Source: DYJK01 sp040755055 (GTDB lineage: Bacteria > Bacteroidota > Ignavibacteria > Ignavibacteriales > Melioribacteraceae). Taken from it: a DNA stretch of 64,000 nt. The DNA lies in the NCBI GenBank assembly GCA_040755055.1, contig JBFMBS010000007.1:99629-163628 (forward strand), given 5' to 3'. The notes below the pieces were generated by a model. The model saw only the letters and a program-made list of their open reading frames with translations, did no database searches and was not told the origin of the DNA. Position numbers and translations under genes: made by a program. Each line of letters opens with the position of its first letter. Position 1 is the stretch's first letter. Below, piece after piece: positions 43,196 to 51,995 of this stretch.

Positions 43196-43606
43196 ATGTT
43201 ATATGTAACAAGAAGGGAAGTTTTTAGTGCGTCTCACAGATTGTTTATTGAAAATCTATCTGATGAAGAGAACTATAGAATATTCGGGAAATGCAGCAAT
43301 CCGAACGGACATGGGCACAACTATATCTTGGAAGTGACTGTTTCCGGCGAAGCAGATCAAAACACCGGCTATGTAATTGATCTAAAGGTTCTTAAAGAAA
43401 TAATCCATAAAGAAATTATCCAGAAAGTTGATCACAAAAATCTTAATGTTGATGTAGATTTTCTACAAGGTATAAATCCAACGGTCGAAAATATTGTAAC
43501 TTCAATTTGGAACCAACTGGTGGGGAAAATACCGAGTGGGAAACTTTATTCTATTAAACTTAGAGAAACTGAAAATAACTATGTTGAATATAGAGGGAAG
43601 GAATAA
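43196..43606 (+). CDS. 6-pyruvoyl-tetrahydropterin synthase-like protein
   Basis: A 136-residue member of the PTPS/QueD family. It resembles animal PTPS more than QueD: FSASHRLFIENLSDEEN and FGKCSNPNGHGHNY are almost the animal sequence as I recall it. Zinc ligands are H14, H39 and H41, the catalytic cysteine is C33, and D79-H80 complete the relay. The likely reaction is dihydroneopterin triphosphate to 6-pyruvoyl-tetrahydropterin. The neighbour folE supplies the substrate and the next gene is an SDR, as expected for biopterin synthesis. QueD for queuosine is the alternative. Confidence 0.85.
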   Translation: MLYVTRREVFSASHRLFIENLSDEENYRIFGKCSNPNGHGHNYILEVTVSGEADQNTGYVIDLKVLKEIIHKEIIQKVDHKNLNVDVDFLQGINPTVENIVTSIWNQLVGKIPSGKLYSIKLRETENNYVEYRGKE

Positions 43607-43608
43607 AA

Positions 43609-44175
43609 GTGAATTTAGATTCTTTAGAAAAAAGTATTAAAGCTATTCTTACTGAACTGGGAGAAGATGCAAATAGGGAAGGTTTGAAAAAAACTCCACA
43701 TCGTGTTGCGAAAGCATACGAATTTCTTACGCAAGGTTATCATAAAAAAATTGAAGATATCTTGAACGGGGCTATTTTTTCGGAACGCTACGATGAAATG
43801 GTGATTGTAAAGGATATTGATTTTTACAGTATGTGCGAGCATCATCTGTTACCATTTTTTGGGAAAGCCCATATTGCATATATCCCGGATGGCAAAATTG
43901 TTGGGCTTAGTAAAATTCCACGCGTTGTTGATGTGTTTGCAAAAAGATTGCAAGTGCAAGAAAGAATGACCCAGGAAATAGCCGATACAATCGAGAAATA
44001 TCTTTCACCACGAGGTGTCGCTGTTGTAGTTGAAGCCTATCATATGTGTATGATGATGCGTGGCGTTCAAAAACAAAACTCAATTACTACAACTAGTGCG
44101 ATGCATGGGATTTTTAAGGAAGATGCAAGAACAAGAACAGAATTTCTCAACCTTATCTCTCAGAAAAGAATATAA
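43609..44175 (+). CDS. folE: GTP cyclohydrolase I
   Basis: Converts GTP to 7,8-dihydroneopterin triphosphate, the first step for folate and biopterin. It has 188 residues. Zinc ligands C76 and H79 (SMCEHHLLPFFG) and C147 (YHMCMMMRGV) are present, along with GLSKIPRVVD. The GTG start at 43609 is two bases after the preceding stop. The stop shares one base with the next gene (TAATG). Confidence 0.96.
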   Translation: MNLDSLEKSIKAILTELGEDANREGLKKTPHRVAKAYEFLTQGYHKKIEDILNGAIFSERYDEMVIVKDIDFYSMCEHHLLPFFGKAHIAYIPDGKIVGLSKIPRVVDVFAKRLQVQERMTQEIADTIEKYLSPRGVAVVVEAYHMCMMMRGVQKQNSITTTSAMHGIFKEDARTRTEFLNLISQKRI

Positions 44176-44888
44176 TGCCGGAACTTAAAAGTGTAGTGTG
44201 GATTACCGGCGCCAGCTCAGGGATAGGTAAACAACTTGCCCTCGAATTTGCGAGAAATGGTCTATTAGTTTTAGCTACTTCGAGAAGAATAGTTAACAAT
44301 GAATCTTTTAAAAAAGATATTGGTGGCAATGCCGAAAATATTATTCCTTATCAATTGGATGTTTCTAGCTTAACGGATATAACACAACTCTTCAATTCGA
44401 TCAATGAAAAATATTTTGTAAGTACATTAATAAATAATGCCGGCCTAACATCATTTAATTCCGCTGAAAAGGATTCTATCCAAGAAATTAAAAGCATAAT
44501 CGAAACAAACTTACTTGGTTCGATTTACGCAATTAAATCCGTACTTAACGGCATGATTGCCAATAATTCGGGAACAATAATTAATATATTATCTGTAGTC
44601 ACTCAAAAAATTTTTTCTGGAAGCTCGGTTTACTCTGCATCAAAATCCGGGTTAATGGCTTATACAAAAGCGTTACGGGAAGAGGTTAGAAAAAATAATA
44701 TTCGTGTAATCAATATTTCTCCCGGAGCTACAAAAACACCAATATGGCCCGGAGGTGCACTGGAAAAATATTCACATAGAATGATGTCGCCTGAAGATAT
44801 TGCTAAGTTTGTATATCAAGTTTATTCGATCAAATCTAATATGGTAGTAGAGGATATTACGATACGGCCAATCCAGGGAGACATTTAG
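44175..44888 (+). CDS. Short-chain dehydrogenase/reductase, possible sepiapterin-type reductase
   Basis: A classical SDR of 237 residues. The NAD(P) motif TGASSGIG is at 11-18, NNAG at 87-90, and the catalytic S140, Y153 and K157 are in place. Context in an operon with PTPS-like and GTP cyclohydrolase genes suggests reduction of 6-pyruvoyl-tetrahydropterin (sepiapterin reductase role), but SDR substrates cannot be read from sequence. It overlaps folE by one base. Confidence 0.85.
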   Translation: MPELKSVVWITGASSGIGKQLALEFARNGLLVLATSRRIVNNESFKKDIGGNAENIIPYQLDVSSLTDITQLFNSINEKYFVSTLINNAGLTSFNSAEKDSIQEIKSIIETNLLGSIYAIKSVLNGMIANNSGTIINILSVVTQKIFSGSSVYSASKSGLMAYTKALREEVRKNNIRVINISPGATKTPIWPGGALEKYSHRMMSPEDIAKFVYQVYSIKSNMVVEDITIRPIQGDI

Positions 44889-44903
44889 ATATTTGTTTAT
44901 AGC

Positions 44904-44938
44904 AAAAAAGCCGCCCGCCAATTTGGGAGCAGCTTTTT
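44904..44938. terminator. Bidirectional terminator after the pterin operon
   Basis: A-tract, GC-rich arms (AAAAAGC paired with GCTTTTT, and an inner GC pair with a mismatch) and a T-tract between the SDR gene and the minus-strand Spy-like gene. Suitable for ending both. Confidence 0.75.
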
Positions 44939-44947
44939 CATTACTTC

Positions 44948-45421
44948 TTAGAAACCTCTTCGTTCTTTGAATCGTTCTTTCATATGTTCTCTCATTTTTT
45001 CTCTTGGTTCGAATCCTTCAAAATGCATAGCCCATTTTTCTTTTTGTTCGTCATTTAAAATTTTGTAAACGGCTATCCATTTATTTACGGCGGACTTTTT
45101 AATATCAGCTTGAAGTTTGCTATTCTCATCTGTTAAAGCTAATATTTTTTTCTCGTCAAAATTTTTGTTCAGCATAATATTCTTTAATTCAAGACGGTTT
45201 TTCTGTATTTGTGCGTGAAGGTCGATAGTCTCTTTCTGATGCTTATAATTAATGTCGTTGAATTGTTTTTCTTGTTCTGAAGTCAATTCGAGCATTTTTA
45301 CAATATTGTGTTGACCAAACATTCCTTTACCCATAGGATTATCGTTCGGCTGGGCAGTAGCCGGTATTTGGCTCAATAATAAAATAACTATCGTTAGTGT
45401 TGAAATTGCTAATTTTCGCAT
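44948..45421 (-). CDS. Spy/CpxP-like periplasmic protein
   Basis: A 157-residue exported protein. A signal peptide covers residues 1-23 (ends PATAQ). The rest is helical and charged with the LTxxQ-like motif (LELTSEQEKQF) and a second weak one (KILNDEQKEKW), as in Spy, CpxP and CnrX-type proteins. Such proteins act as chaperones or metal/stress sensors in the periplasm. It is divergent from an ECF sigma factor operon that carries a similar small protein. Confidence 0.8.
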   Translation of the reverse strand: MRKLAISTLTIVILLLSQIPATAQPNDNPMGKGMFGQHNIVKMLELTSEQEKQFNDINYKHQKETIDLHAQIQKNRLELKNIMLNKNFDEKKILALTDENSKLQADIKKSAVNKWIAVYKILNDEQKEKWAMHFEGFEPREKMREHMKERFKERRGF

Positions 45422-45550
45422 AATTACTCCGCTTATATGTGTGATAAATTTTTTATTATGTTGTTATGACATTTTAATATAAAAGATGGTTTAACGGCAT
45501 CATGAACTGATCATAATTAAACCTATTTTTAACACGTTCTGTCTATTTTG

Positions 45551-46120
45551 ATGAATATCGATGGGATTATGAACTCTAATAATGATTTTGAGCTCGTAGA
45601 AAAATTTTTAGCCGGTGATGAACTGGCTTTCAATACTCTTGTTAAGAAATATCAAAAAAAAATATATTGGCATGCCAGGCAAATGCTTGGGAGCCATCTT
45701 GATGCCGATGAAGTAACTCAAGAAGTATTAATAGTAATGTATAATAAGCTGAAGACGTTTAATTATCAATCTGCACTTTATACCTGGATTTATAAAATTG
45801 TTTCAACAAGAAGTCTTAACCAGATTAAGCGGAATAAAATAAAAAAGTTGTTATCATTTGATAGTGCCGATGAAAAAGAATTGAAATCGAACCATGATAT
45901 AATTGAAAATATTGATCACAAGGAGAAAATTGAGAAAGTGCACAAGGCATTGGATAAATTACCGGTAAAGCAAAGACAGATATTTGTAATGAGAAATTTT
46001 GACGAACTTTCATACGATGAAATCGCCGAGATAACCGGCAAAAGTGTAGGGGGATTAAAAGCTAATTATTTCCATGCACTTAGAAAAGTAATGGAGTATG
46101 TAAATGAAAAAGAACGATGA
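45551..46120 (+). CDS. ECF-type RNA polymerase sigma factor
   Basis: A sigma-70 family ECF factor of about 189 residues. Region 2 is at about 15-85 (FNTLVKKYQKKIYWHARQML, DADEVTQEVLIVMY) and region 4 at about 125-180 (LPVKQRQIFVMRNFDELSYDEIAEITGKSVGGLKANYFHALRK). The ATG at 45551 is used; a second at 45569 is equally possible. The end overlaps the next gene by 17 bases, the usual arrangement with an anti-sigma factor. Confidence 0.92.
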   Translation: MNIDGIMNSNNDFELVEKFLAGDELAFNTLVKKYQKKIYWHARQMLGSHLDADEVTQEVLIVMYNKLKTFNYQSALYTWIYKIVSTRSLNQIKRNKIKKLLSFDSADEKELKSNHDIIENIDHKEKIEKVHKALDKLPVKQRQIFVMRNFDELSYDEIAEITGKSVGGLKANYFHALRKVMEYVNEKER

Positions 46121-46700
46121 GCAAATATTGAAGTATTTATCCGGTTTGATGAACCAGGATGAAAAAATTCTTTTTGAGAGAGAAATGTCAAGTTCTTCAG
46201 AACTCAAAAAAGATTTTGATAACATTGAGCAAGAATTTAAAAAGTTATTAGAAGTTAAGGATATTGCTGTTAATGAAACTTACTTCGCTAATCTTACTCC
46301 AAGAGTAAAGGAAAAGTTAAAACTTGCCGGCAAAAAAAGCTGGTATGCAAAATTGTATTATGTAGTTCCGGTAACAGCAGCTGTTTTGGTCGCTATTATG
46401 TTTTGGCCAAGGGAGGAAATAACCTTTAACGACCATACAGCTCAGCTTACAAGTGAAATAGTGAACAACTTAGATGATGAACAAATAGCTGATAAAGTTT
46501 TTTCTGAAGTTTATAATACTGATGAGCTGCTGATTGATACAAAGGATGAAAATATATTCAGCGTAGCATTGCCGGAAGAAATAACGATAACTAAAAGTAA
46601 GTTATTCAGTGAAATTGATATCGCCTATTTTGATTATTCGGTACTCGATGAAATATCGGACGAAGAAATTAATTCTATTTACCAAAAGATTAATAAATAA
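46104..46700 (+). CDS. Probable anti-sigma factor, membrane-spanning
   Basis: A 198-residue protein with one membrane segment at about residues 83-102 (LYYVVPVTAAVLVAIMFW), a cytoplasmic N-terminal part (about 1-80) and an acidic extracytoplasmic C-terminal part. No zinc-binding HxxxCxxC is seen, so it is not a ZAS type. The call rests on the 17-base overlap with the ECF sigma gene and on the layout. Its sensory partner may be the next, Spy-like gene. Confidence 0.78.
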   Translation: MKKNDEQILKYLSGLMNQDEKILFEREMSSSSELKKDFDNIEQEFKKLLEVKDIAVNETYFANLTPRVKEKLKLAGKKSWYAKLYYVVPVTAAVLVAIMFWPREEITFNDHTAQLTSEIVNNLDDEQIADKVFSEVYNTDELLIDTKDENIFSVALPEEITITKSKLFSEIDIAYFDYSVLDEISDEEINSIYQKINK

Positions 46701-46717
46701 ATTTAATAGGTACAGTT

Positions 46718-47194
46718 ATGAAAAAAATAATAATAGTAATGGTGCTGTTTGTTATTGCACAATCAGTAAATGGGCAAATGGGTGAAGGATTTAAGCACCG
46801 CGAAAAAGCTTTGCAAAGAATTGAACAAATGGAAAAGATCAAATTGATTGAAATCCTGGAATTAGACGAAGAGACATCAATTAAATTTTTTGCCAGGAGG
46901 AATGAATTCCATAATAAACAAAAAAGTTTTATGGATGAACGCGAGAAACTATTGGCGGATATCGAAAAATCCTTACGCGATGAAGAAACCAACGATAACT
47001 TTTACAAGAATGCCGTTGTTAAGTTACTTGAACTTGAGAACCGGATTTTTAATGAGCGGCAAATATTCCTGAATTCTTTAACAAATCTGCTGTCACCACC
47101 GCAAATAGCCAAGCTCACAGTTTTTGAATTCAAATTTAGAAGGGAATTAACTCAATCATTATTGGAAAGAGGCAGAAGCTCAAAGAAGAATTGA
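46718..47194 (+). CDS. Small periplasmic coiled-coil protein, Spy-like
   Basis: A 158-residue exported protein. The signal peptide is at about 1-19 (ends VNGQ). The mature part is helical and charged with repeated Glu/Lys heptad-like stretches and LSPPQIAKL near the end, like LTxxQ-family periplasmic proteins. It starts 17 bases after the anti-sigma gene and is likely in the same operon. Confidence 0.75.
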   Translation: MKKIIIVMVLFVIAQSVNGQMGEGFKHREKALQRIEQMEKIKLIEILELDEETSIKFFARRNEFHNKQKSFMDEREKLLADIEKSLRDEETNDNFYKNAVVKLLELENRIFNERQIFLNSLTNLLSPPQIAKLTVFEFKFRRELTQSLLERGRSSKKN

Positions 47195-47268
47195 TATAAA
47201 AATTTGCCTCTTTCTCCAAAACTATTGCATTTTTTAGTGTAGCGGTATATTTTGCCAACGCAATTTTT

Positions 47269-47355
47269 GCGGAAGTGGTGAAATTGGTATACACGCTACT
47301 TTGAGGGGGTAGTGCCCGTTAGGGCGTAGGGGTTCGAGTCCCCTCTTCCGCACCA
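47269..47355 (+). tRNA. tRNA-Leu (anticodon GAG)
   Basis: An 87-base class II tRNA with a long variable arm. Acceptor GCGGAAG pairs with CTTCCGC, discriminator A, and CCA is encoded. The anticodon stem CTACT/GGTAG and loop TTGAGGG give anticodon GAG, reading CUC/CUU leucine codons. The T arm has GTTCGAGTC. Confidence 0.96.
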
Positions 47356-47383
47356 TTTCAACATCAATAAACAAGGAAGTGGC

Positions 47384-48151
47384 ATGAAAATGAAACGGGG
47401 ATTCATATCATTTTTTATTTTTCTTTTTATCAATCTATCCTTACTTGCTCAAAATTCCGATATGCCTAAGGAAGCGGCTACTGCTTATAATGAAGGTAAT
47501 AAATTATTGAAAGCCGGTAATTACGACGGCGCCGTTCAACAATACAATGAAGCATTAAAACATTCCAAGGACCATAGAATTTATTATCAACTTGGTGTTA
47601 CATTAAAAAAGCAGAACAAACTGAATGATGCTGAAGAAGCTTTTAATAATGCTATCAAAATAAATCCCGGGTTCGATATTGCCTATAATGGGCTCGGAGG
47701 TACATACTTTCAAGACGGTAAATTTTCTGAAGCCGTTGCCAGCTTTAAGAAATTTGAAGAGCTGACCAAACAAAAATCGTTGAAAGAGCAAGCAAAAGAA
47801 TATATATCGCGTTCTTTAGTAAAATTAGGCGACCAAACAAAGAAAGAAGGCAATTATGAAAAAGCTATCGGTTATTTGAATGAAGCGATTAATTACAAAC
47901 CTTTTGATGCCGCCTATGTACTTTTAGCTACCACACACTACGAGAACGGGAGTTATGATAAAGCTCTAAGTGCAGCAGATCAAGTTATAAATATGAAAAG
48001 TACAAATTTGAAAGGTGCCGGTTATTATTACAAAGCAATGTCTTATAAGCAACTGCAAGATATTTCTAAAGCTAAAGAAAATTTTGAGTTAGCTAAAAAG
48101 GATCCTCAATACAGAAAACTGGCTGAGTACGAACTAAATCTTCTTAAATGA
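47384..48151 (+). CDS. Exported TPR repeat protein
   Basis: A 255-residue protein with a signal peptide (residues 1-23, ends LLAQ) and about five to six tetratricopeptide repeats (for instance AYNEGNKLLKAGNYDGAVQQYNEAL and AYNGLGGTYFQDGKFSEAVASF). TPR proteins are binding scaffolds; the partner is unknown. AAGGAAG lies about seven bases before the ATG. It follows tRNA-Leu directly and ends at a strong terminator. Confidence 0.88.
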   Translation: MKMKRGFISFFIFLFINLSLLAQNSDMPKEAATAYNEGNKLLKAGNYDGAVQQYNEALKHSKDHRIYYQLGVTLKKQNKLNDAEEAFNNAIKINPGFDIAYNGLGGTYFQDGKFSEAVASFKKFEELTKQKSLKEQAKEYISRSLVKLGDQTKKEGNYEKAIGYLNEAINYKPFDAAYVLLATTHYENGSYDKALSAADQVINMKSTNLKGAGYYYKAMSYKQLQDISKAKENFELAKKDPQYRKLAEYELNLLK

Positions 48152-48155
48152 ATCT

Positions 48156-48182
48156 AGCCCGCCAATTGGCGGGCTTTTTTTG
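48156..48182 (+). terminator. Intrinsic terminator after the TPR gene
   Basis: A perfect eight-base-pair stem AGCCCGCC/GGCGGGCT (48156-48163 and 48168-48175) with an AATT loop and a run of seven T's. It lies just before the DUF92 gene. Confidence 0.95.
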
Positions 48183-48215
48183 TTTATCATCTTTTATATA
48201 ACGCTTCCGGGGCAC

Positions 48216-49016
48216 ATGATATTTGAAATAAGTACATTCTTATTAGGAGTACTTTTAGCTTTTATCATTTCGTATCTATCCTATAAAGTAAAATTTCTGA
48301 CTATTAGCGGCTCGGCTGCTGCCTTTATAATTGGGTCAATAGTTTTCGGATTAGGTGGAATAGCATGGAGTGTTCCGATTCTATCTTTTTTTCTTTCATC
48401 TAGTTTATTAACAATAATGAATGTCCATAAGAACCTTGAAGTCTCTGGTTATTTGTCTAAAAATAAACAGAGAAATTTTTGCCAGGTTCTGGCAAATGGA
48501 TTAGTTCCCACATTAATAATTCTTCTTAATTTAATCTTCGATGAATCATTTTTTATTTATCTCTACATCTCTTCTGTAGCTGCTGTTTGTGCTGATACCT
48601 GGGGTACTGAAATTGGAACATGGAATAAAACTGCAACGTATAACATTCTAACTATGAATAGGGCAAATCAGGGAGAGTCCGGGGGTATTTCGGTAATTGG
48701 TACAATTGGATGTTTTTGCGGTGCTTTATTTGTGGCTGTGTCGTCATTAATTTATATTGATTTAAAGTTTGACTATCTTTTATTAGTTATAATTTCAGGT
48801 GTTGCCGGAAGTCTTGTTGACAGTATTCTTGGTGCGTCTGTACAAGTTCAATACTTGTGTCCTAAGTGCGGAAAGATTGTTGACCAAACAAATCATTGCA
48901 ATATTGAGATTAATTATAAGAGAGGGATTAAAATAATTAATAACGATGTTGTTAATCTGCTTGCCGGAACGAGTGGTGCAATTTTCTTTTTTATTATTTA
49001 CTTAACATTCAATTGA
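48216..49016 (+). CDS. DUF92 family integral membrane protein
   Basis: A 266-residue inner membrane protein with about six to seven hydrophobic segments. The family motif AADTWGTEIG-like (CADTWGTEIGTW) is at about residues 124-135, and GSLVDSILGASVQ is near the end. Members include the plant phytyl-phosphate kinase VTE6, so a prenyl-phosphate role is possible but not shown. A cytoplasmic CxxC-x-H-C insert (CPKCGKIVDQTNHC) may bind metal. The ATG at 48216 is used; an upstream TTG lies inside the terminator T-tract and is rejected. Confidence 0.85.
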   Translation: MIFEISTFLLGVLLAFIISYLSYKVKFLTISGSAAAFIIGSIVFGLGGIAWSVPILSFFLSSSLLTIMNVHKNLEVSGYLSKNKQRNFCQVLANGLVPTLIILLNLIFDESFFIYLYISSVAAVCADTWGTEIGTWNKTATYNILTMNRANQGESGGISVIGTIGCFCGALFVAVSSLIYIDLKFDYLLLVIISGVAGSLVDSILGASVQVQYLCPKCGKIVDQTNHCNIEINYKRGIKIINNDVVNLLAGTSGAIFFFIIYLTFN

Positions 49017-49022
49017 TACTTT

Positions 49023-51995
49023 ATGAAAAAAATATTTTGGGTCATTTTATTTTTACTTATAACTAATGAGTTATATCCGCAAGTCAATAAAAATAATTTT
49101 GATTTAGGGCTGCGGTTTTATACTGATAAAAATTATTTGGCTGCATATGAATTATTTGATGGAATTTCAAATGATGAGAATTATGATTTACAACAGCGTG
49201 AGGCGGCACATTTTTACGCCTCGGACTGTCTATTGAAGTCCGGTTCAAAATCAGGGGCAATAATCAAATATGAATCATTACTTGCATTGTACCCGTATTC
49301 AAATTACAAACAAAAAGTACTGTATAATTTGGGTACTCTCTATTTTGAAAATGGAGAGTACAGAAAATCACGTGAAAGGTTAAATAACCTAATCCAAAGT
49401 TACCCTGAAAATGAATTTGTTGGTTCAAGCTATTATTGGATTGCGAAATGTTATACTTCCGAAAATAAGTTTGTTGAAGCAGAAGAAAATTTTAACAATG
49501 CCGTATCATATAGGGCTACCAATAATTTTATTCAGCATAGTATTTATTCGCTGGCACAATTGTATGAGATGCAAGGAGACTATAAGAACGCTGTCTCGAA
49601 TTACGATGAGCTATTGGCCTATTATAAGAATCATTACCTTGCACCAAAAGCACAATTAAGAATTGGCATTTGCTATTTCAACCTTAAGGAATATGATTCT
49701 GCCGTACTCGAATTAACAGACCCCTTGGTCAATGATTTAACCGGTCAAGAAAGATATGAAGCGAAGTATTATCTGACTAACTCGTTTGTTAGACTTCAAG
49801 ATTATAAAAATGCACTCGATATTATCGAAGAATTATCGAGCGAAAATCTAAACGATGAATTAAAAAATAAAATTAAATACAGTCTGGCGTGGATTAAATT
49901 TCAAACGACTGATTTTGAAAATGCATATAATATTTTTGATGACTTGTCAAAATCGCAGAATGATTCTTTATCAATCAGTGCCTTGTATTGGAGCGCAGAA
50001 TGTAAAAGGTATATGGGTAAGATTGATGAAGCAAACGAGATTTATAAAACATTTTTAGAAAAGTATCCTCACCACTACCTTGCATCGCGCGCGCAATTGG
50101 GTAAAGGGACAGTCCTTTATAATCAATCTCAAACCCCTGAAGCAGAAAAAACACTTCTCGATGCAGTGTTGTCGAATGACAATTTTACCAAAGGAAGGGC
50201 TTATACTCTGCTCGGTGAAATGAAATTGAATAACCGGTCATATGAAGAAGCGGAAGCGTATTTTAAGCAAGCTAAGAAATTTGCCGATGGATTTGCCGAG
50301 ATTGTCAACCGTGCTTTGCTTGGATTAGGTGTATCACAGTATTACCTCAATAAGTTAGACAGCTCTGTTAATAACCTGGAATCATTGAAATCATCTTCCA
50401 AAGATTTTGAGAGAGCAAAAGTTCTGTTCTACCTTGCTGAATCGTATTTCTTAAGAGGTGAATATACCGAAGCACTTAAGAATTACAACCAAATTATCAC
50501 CGAGGATGAATTGTTAAAAAGACAATCTATTTACGGAAAAGCTTATGCCTATTTTAATTTGAAGGACTTTCCCAATTCAATTTATTACTTTAATGAATAT
50601 CTAAACAAATATAAAAACGACAAACTGGTTAACGATGCCAAATTGAGACTGGCAGATAGTTATTTCGGCGTAAAAAATTTTGAGAGGGCAAGTGCAATTT
50701 ATAGAGAGTTGTTCACTAAGGATAAATCGATGTTGAATAATGATCTTGCTTACTATCAATATTGCCAATCACTTTTCAAAGCCGGTAAATCCGGTGAAGC
50801 TATAAATGAATTTGCTTTGTTGCAGCAAAAATTTCCACGCTCAAAATATGCGGACGCATCTCAATACGTTATCGGGTGGATCTATTTCCAACAATCTAAC
50901 TTTAGAAGTGCAATCAATAATTATTTCAAGCTTATTAAAATTTATCCAAACTCCCAATTGTTACCAACAGCTTATTATTCAATAGGGGATTCGTATTTTA
51001 ATTTAGGTGATTACGACTCTTCCATAGTTTACTATAACAAAATTTTAGATGCGTTCCCGAATACAAACTATATATTGGACGCTGTTAACGGTATCCAATA
51101 CGCTTACGTTGCAAAAGAGCAGCCGGATAATGCTGTAAGTTTTATTGACCAATTTATAAATCAAAATCCATCATCTAAATTCAGCGATCAAATTTTTTTC
51201 AAAAAGGGAGATATTTATTATAGCTCGGGAAAATATGAAGACGCCGTTGAAGCTTACCGGGATTTTATTCAAAAATTTCCATCGAGTAACTTAGTCGCCA
51301 CTGCCTATTATTGGATAGGAAAGAGCGCTTCGAATCTTAAAAGGGAAAGTGAAGCTATTGAAAGTTTCAATAATGTTCTTTTAAGATCAATTAAATCAGA
51401 TATTGGCATATCTTCCACAATAGAATTAGCGACAATATATTCCAATAAAAAATTATATAACGAAGCTGTTAATGTTCTTGAGAAAACAATTACAGCACAA
51501 CCAACATCAAACAGAATTCCCGAACTGCTCTTTTTAAAAGCTAAATCGGAAATAGGGAATAATAATATTGCCGGTGCTTATGCAACACTTGAACAAGTAG
51601 TTACCTATTATGAAGGAACAATCTTTGCGGCAAAATCTAAGATTGAGCTTGCAAGACTTGAAATATCAAGAAAGAACTACGATGGCGCACTCCAGTTGTT
51701 ACAAGAAATTTCCGAAAAAAGATTGGATGACATTGGTGCAGAGGCACAATTTGTGATAGGTACAATTTATTTCGACCAAAATAAGATTGATGAAGCTATT
51801 ACCGCATTAGTTAGAGTGAGATCGGTTTTCGCTGCTTATGAAGAATGGCTGATAAGATCATTATTAAAACTTGGCGATTGCTATGTAAAATTAAATGATA
51901 AAAAACAAGCGAGAGACATGTTTAGAGCTGTGTTGAACCGGCAGAATACCGGTGAATTTGCTAATGAAGCTAAAAGGAAATTAAATAGATTATGA
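49023..51995 (+). CDS. Large exported TPR protein
   Basis: A 990-residue protein with a signal peptide (1-20, ends LYPQ) followed almost wholly by tetratricopeptide repeats of about 34-37 residues, many with the A-YY-G-F-Y pattern, for instance YASDCLLKSG and YRKSRERLNNLIQSYPENE-type units. It probably sits in the periplasm or at the outer membrane as a scaffold; YbgF/BamD-like repeats are related. It overlaps the outer-membrane gene by four bases (ATGA) and leads an operon with exbB, exbD and tonB. Confidence 0.85.
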   Translation: MKKIFWVILFLLITNELYPQVNKNNFDLGLRFYTDKNYLAAYELFDGISNDENYDLQQREAAHFYASDCLLKSGSKSGAIIKYESLLALYPYSNYKQKVLYNLGTLYFENGEYRKSRERLNNLIQSYPENEFVGSSYYWIAKCYTSENKFVEAEENFNNAVSYRATNNFIQHSIYSLAQLYEMQGDYKNAVSNYDELLAYYKNHYLAPKAQLRIGICYFNLKEYDSAVLELTDPLVNDLTGQERYEAKYYLTNSFVRLQDYKNALDIIEELSSENLNDELKNKIKYSLAWIKFQTTDFENAYNIFDDLSKSQNDSLSISALYWSAECKRYMGKIDEANEIYKTFLEKYPHHYLASRAQLGKGTVLYNQSQTPEAEKTLLDAVLSNDNFTKGRAYTLLGEMKLNNRSYEEAEAYFKQAKKFADGFAEIVNRALLGLGVSQYYLNKLDSSVNNLESLKSSSKDFERAKVLFYLAESYFLRGEYTEALKNYNQIITEDELLKRQSIYGKAYAYFNLKDFPNSIYYFNEYLNKYKNDKLVNDAKLRLADSYFGVKNFERASAIYRELFTKDKSMLNNDLAYYQYCQSLFKAGKSGEAINEFALLQQKFPRSKYADASQYVIGWIYFQQSNFRSAINNYFKLIKIYPNSQLLPTAYYSIGDSYFNLGDYDSSIVYYNKILDAFPNTNYILDAVNGIQYAYVAKEQPDNAVSFIDQFINQNPSSKFSDQIFFKKGDIYYSSGKYEDAVEAYRDFIQKFPSSNLVATAYYWIGKSASNLKRESEAIESFNNVLLRSIKSDIGISSTIELATIYSNKKLYNEAVNVLEKTITAQPTSNRIPELLFLKAKSEIGNNNIAGAYATLEQVVTYYEGTIFAAKSKIELARLEISRKNYDGALQLLQEISEKRLDDIGAEAQFVIGTIYFDQNKIDEAITALVRVRSVFAAYEEWLIRSLLKLGDCYVKLNDKKQARDMFRAVLNRQNTGEFANEAKRKLNRL

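Noticed and set aside
43196..43606. QueD of queuosine synthesis
   Set aside because: The closest motifs are those of animal PTPS, and neighbours are folE and an SDR with no queC or queE; QueD remains possible but less likely.
46104..46700. A zinc-binding (ZAS) anti-sigma factor
   Set aside because: No HxxxCxxC motif occurs in the N-terminal part.
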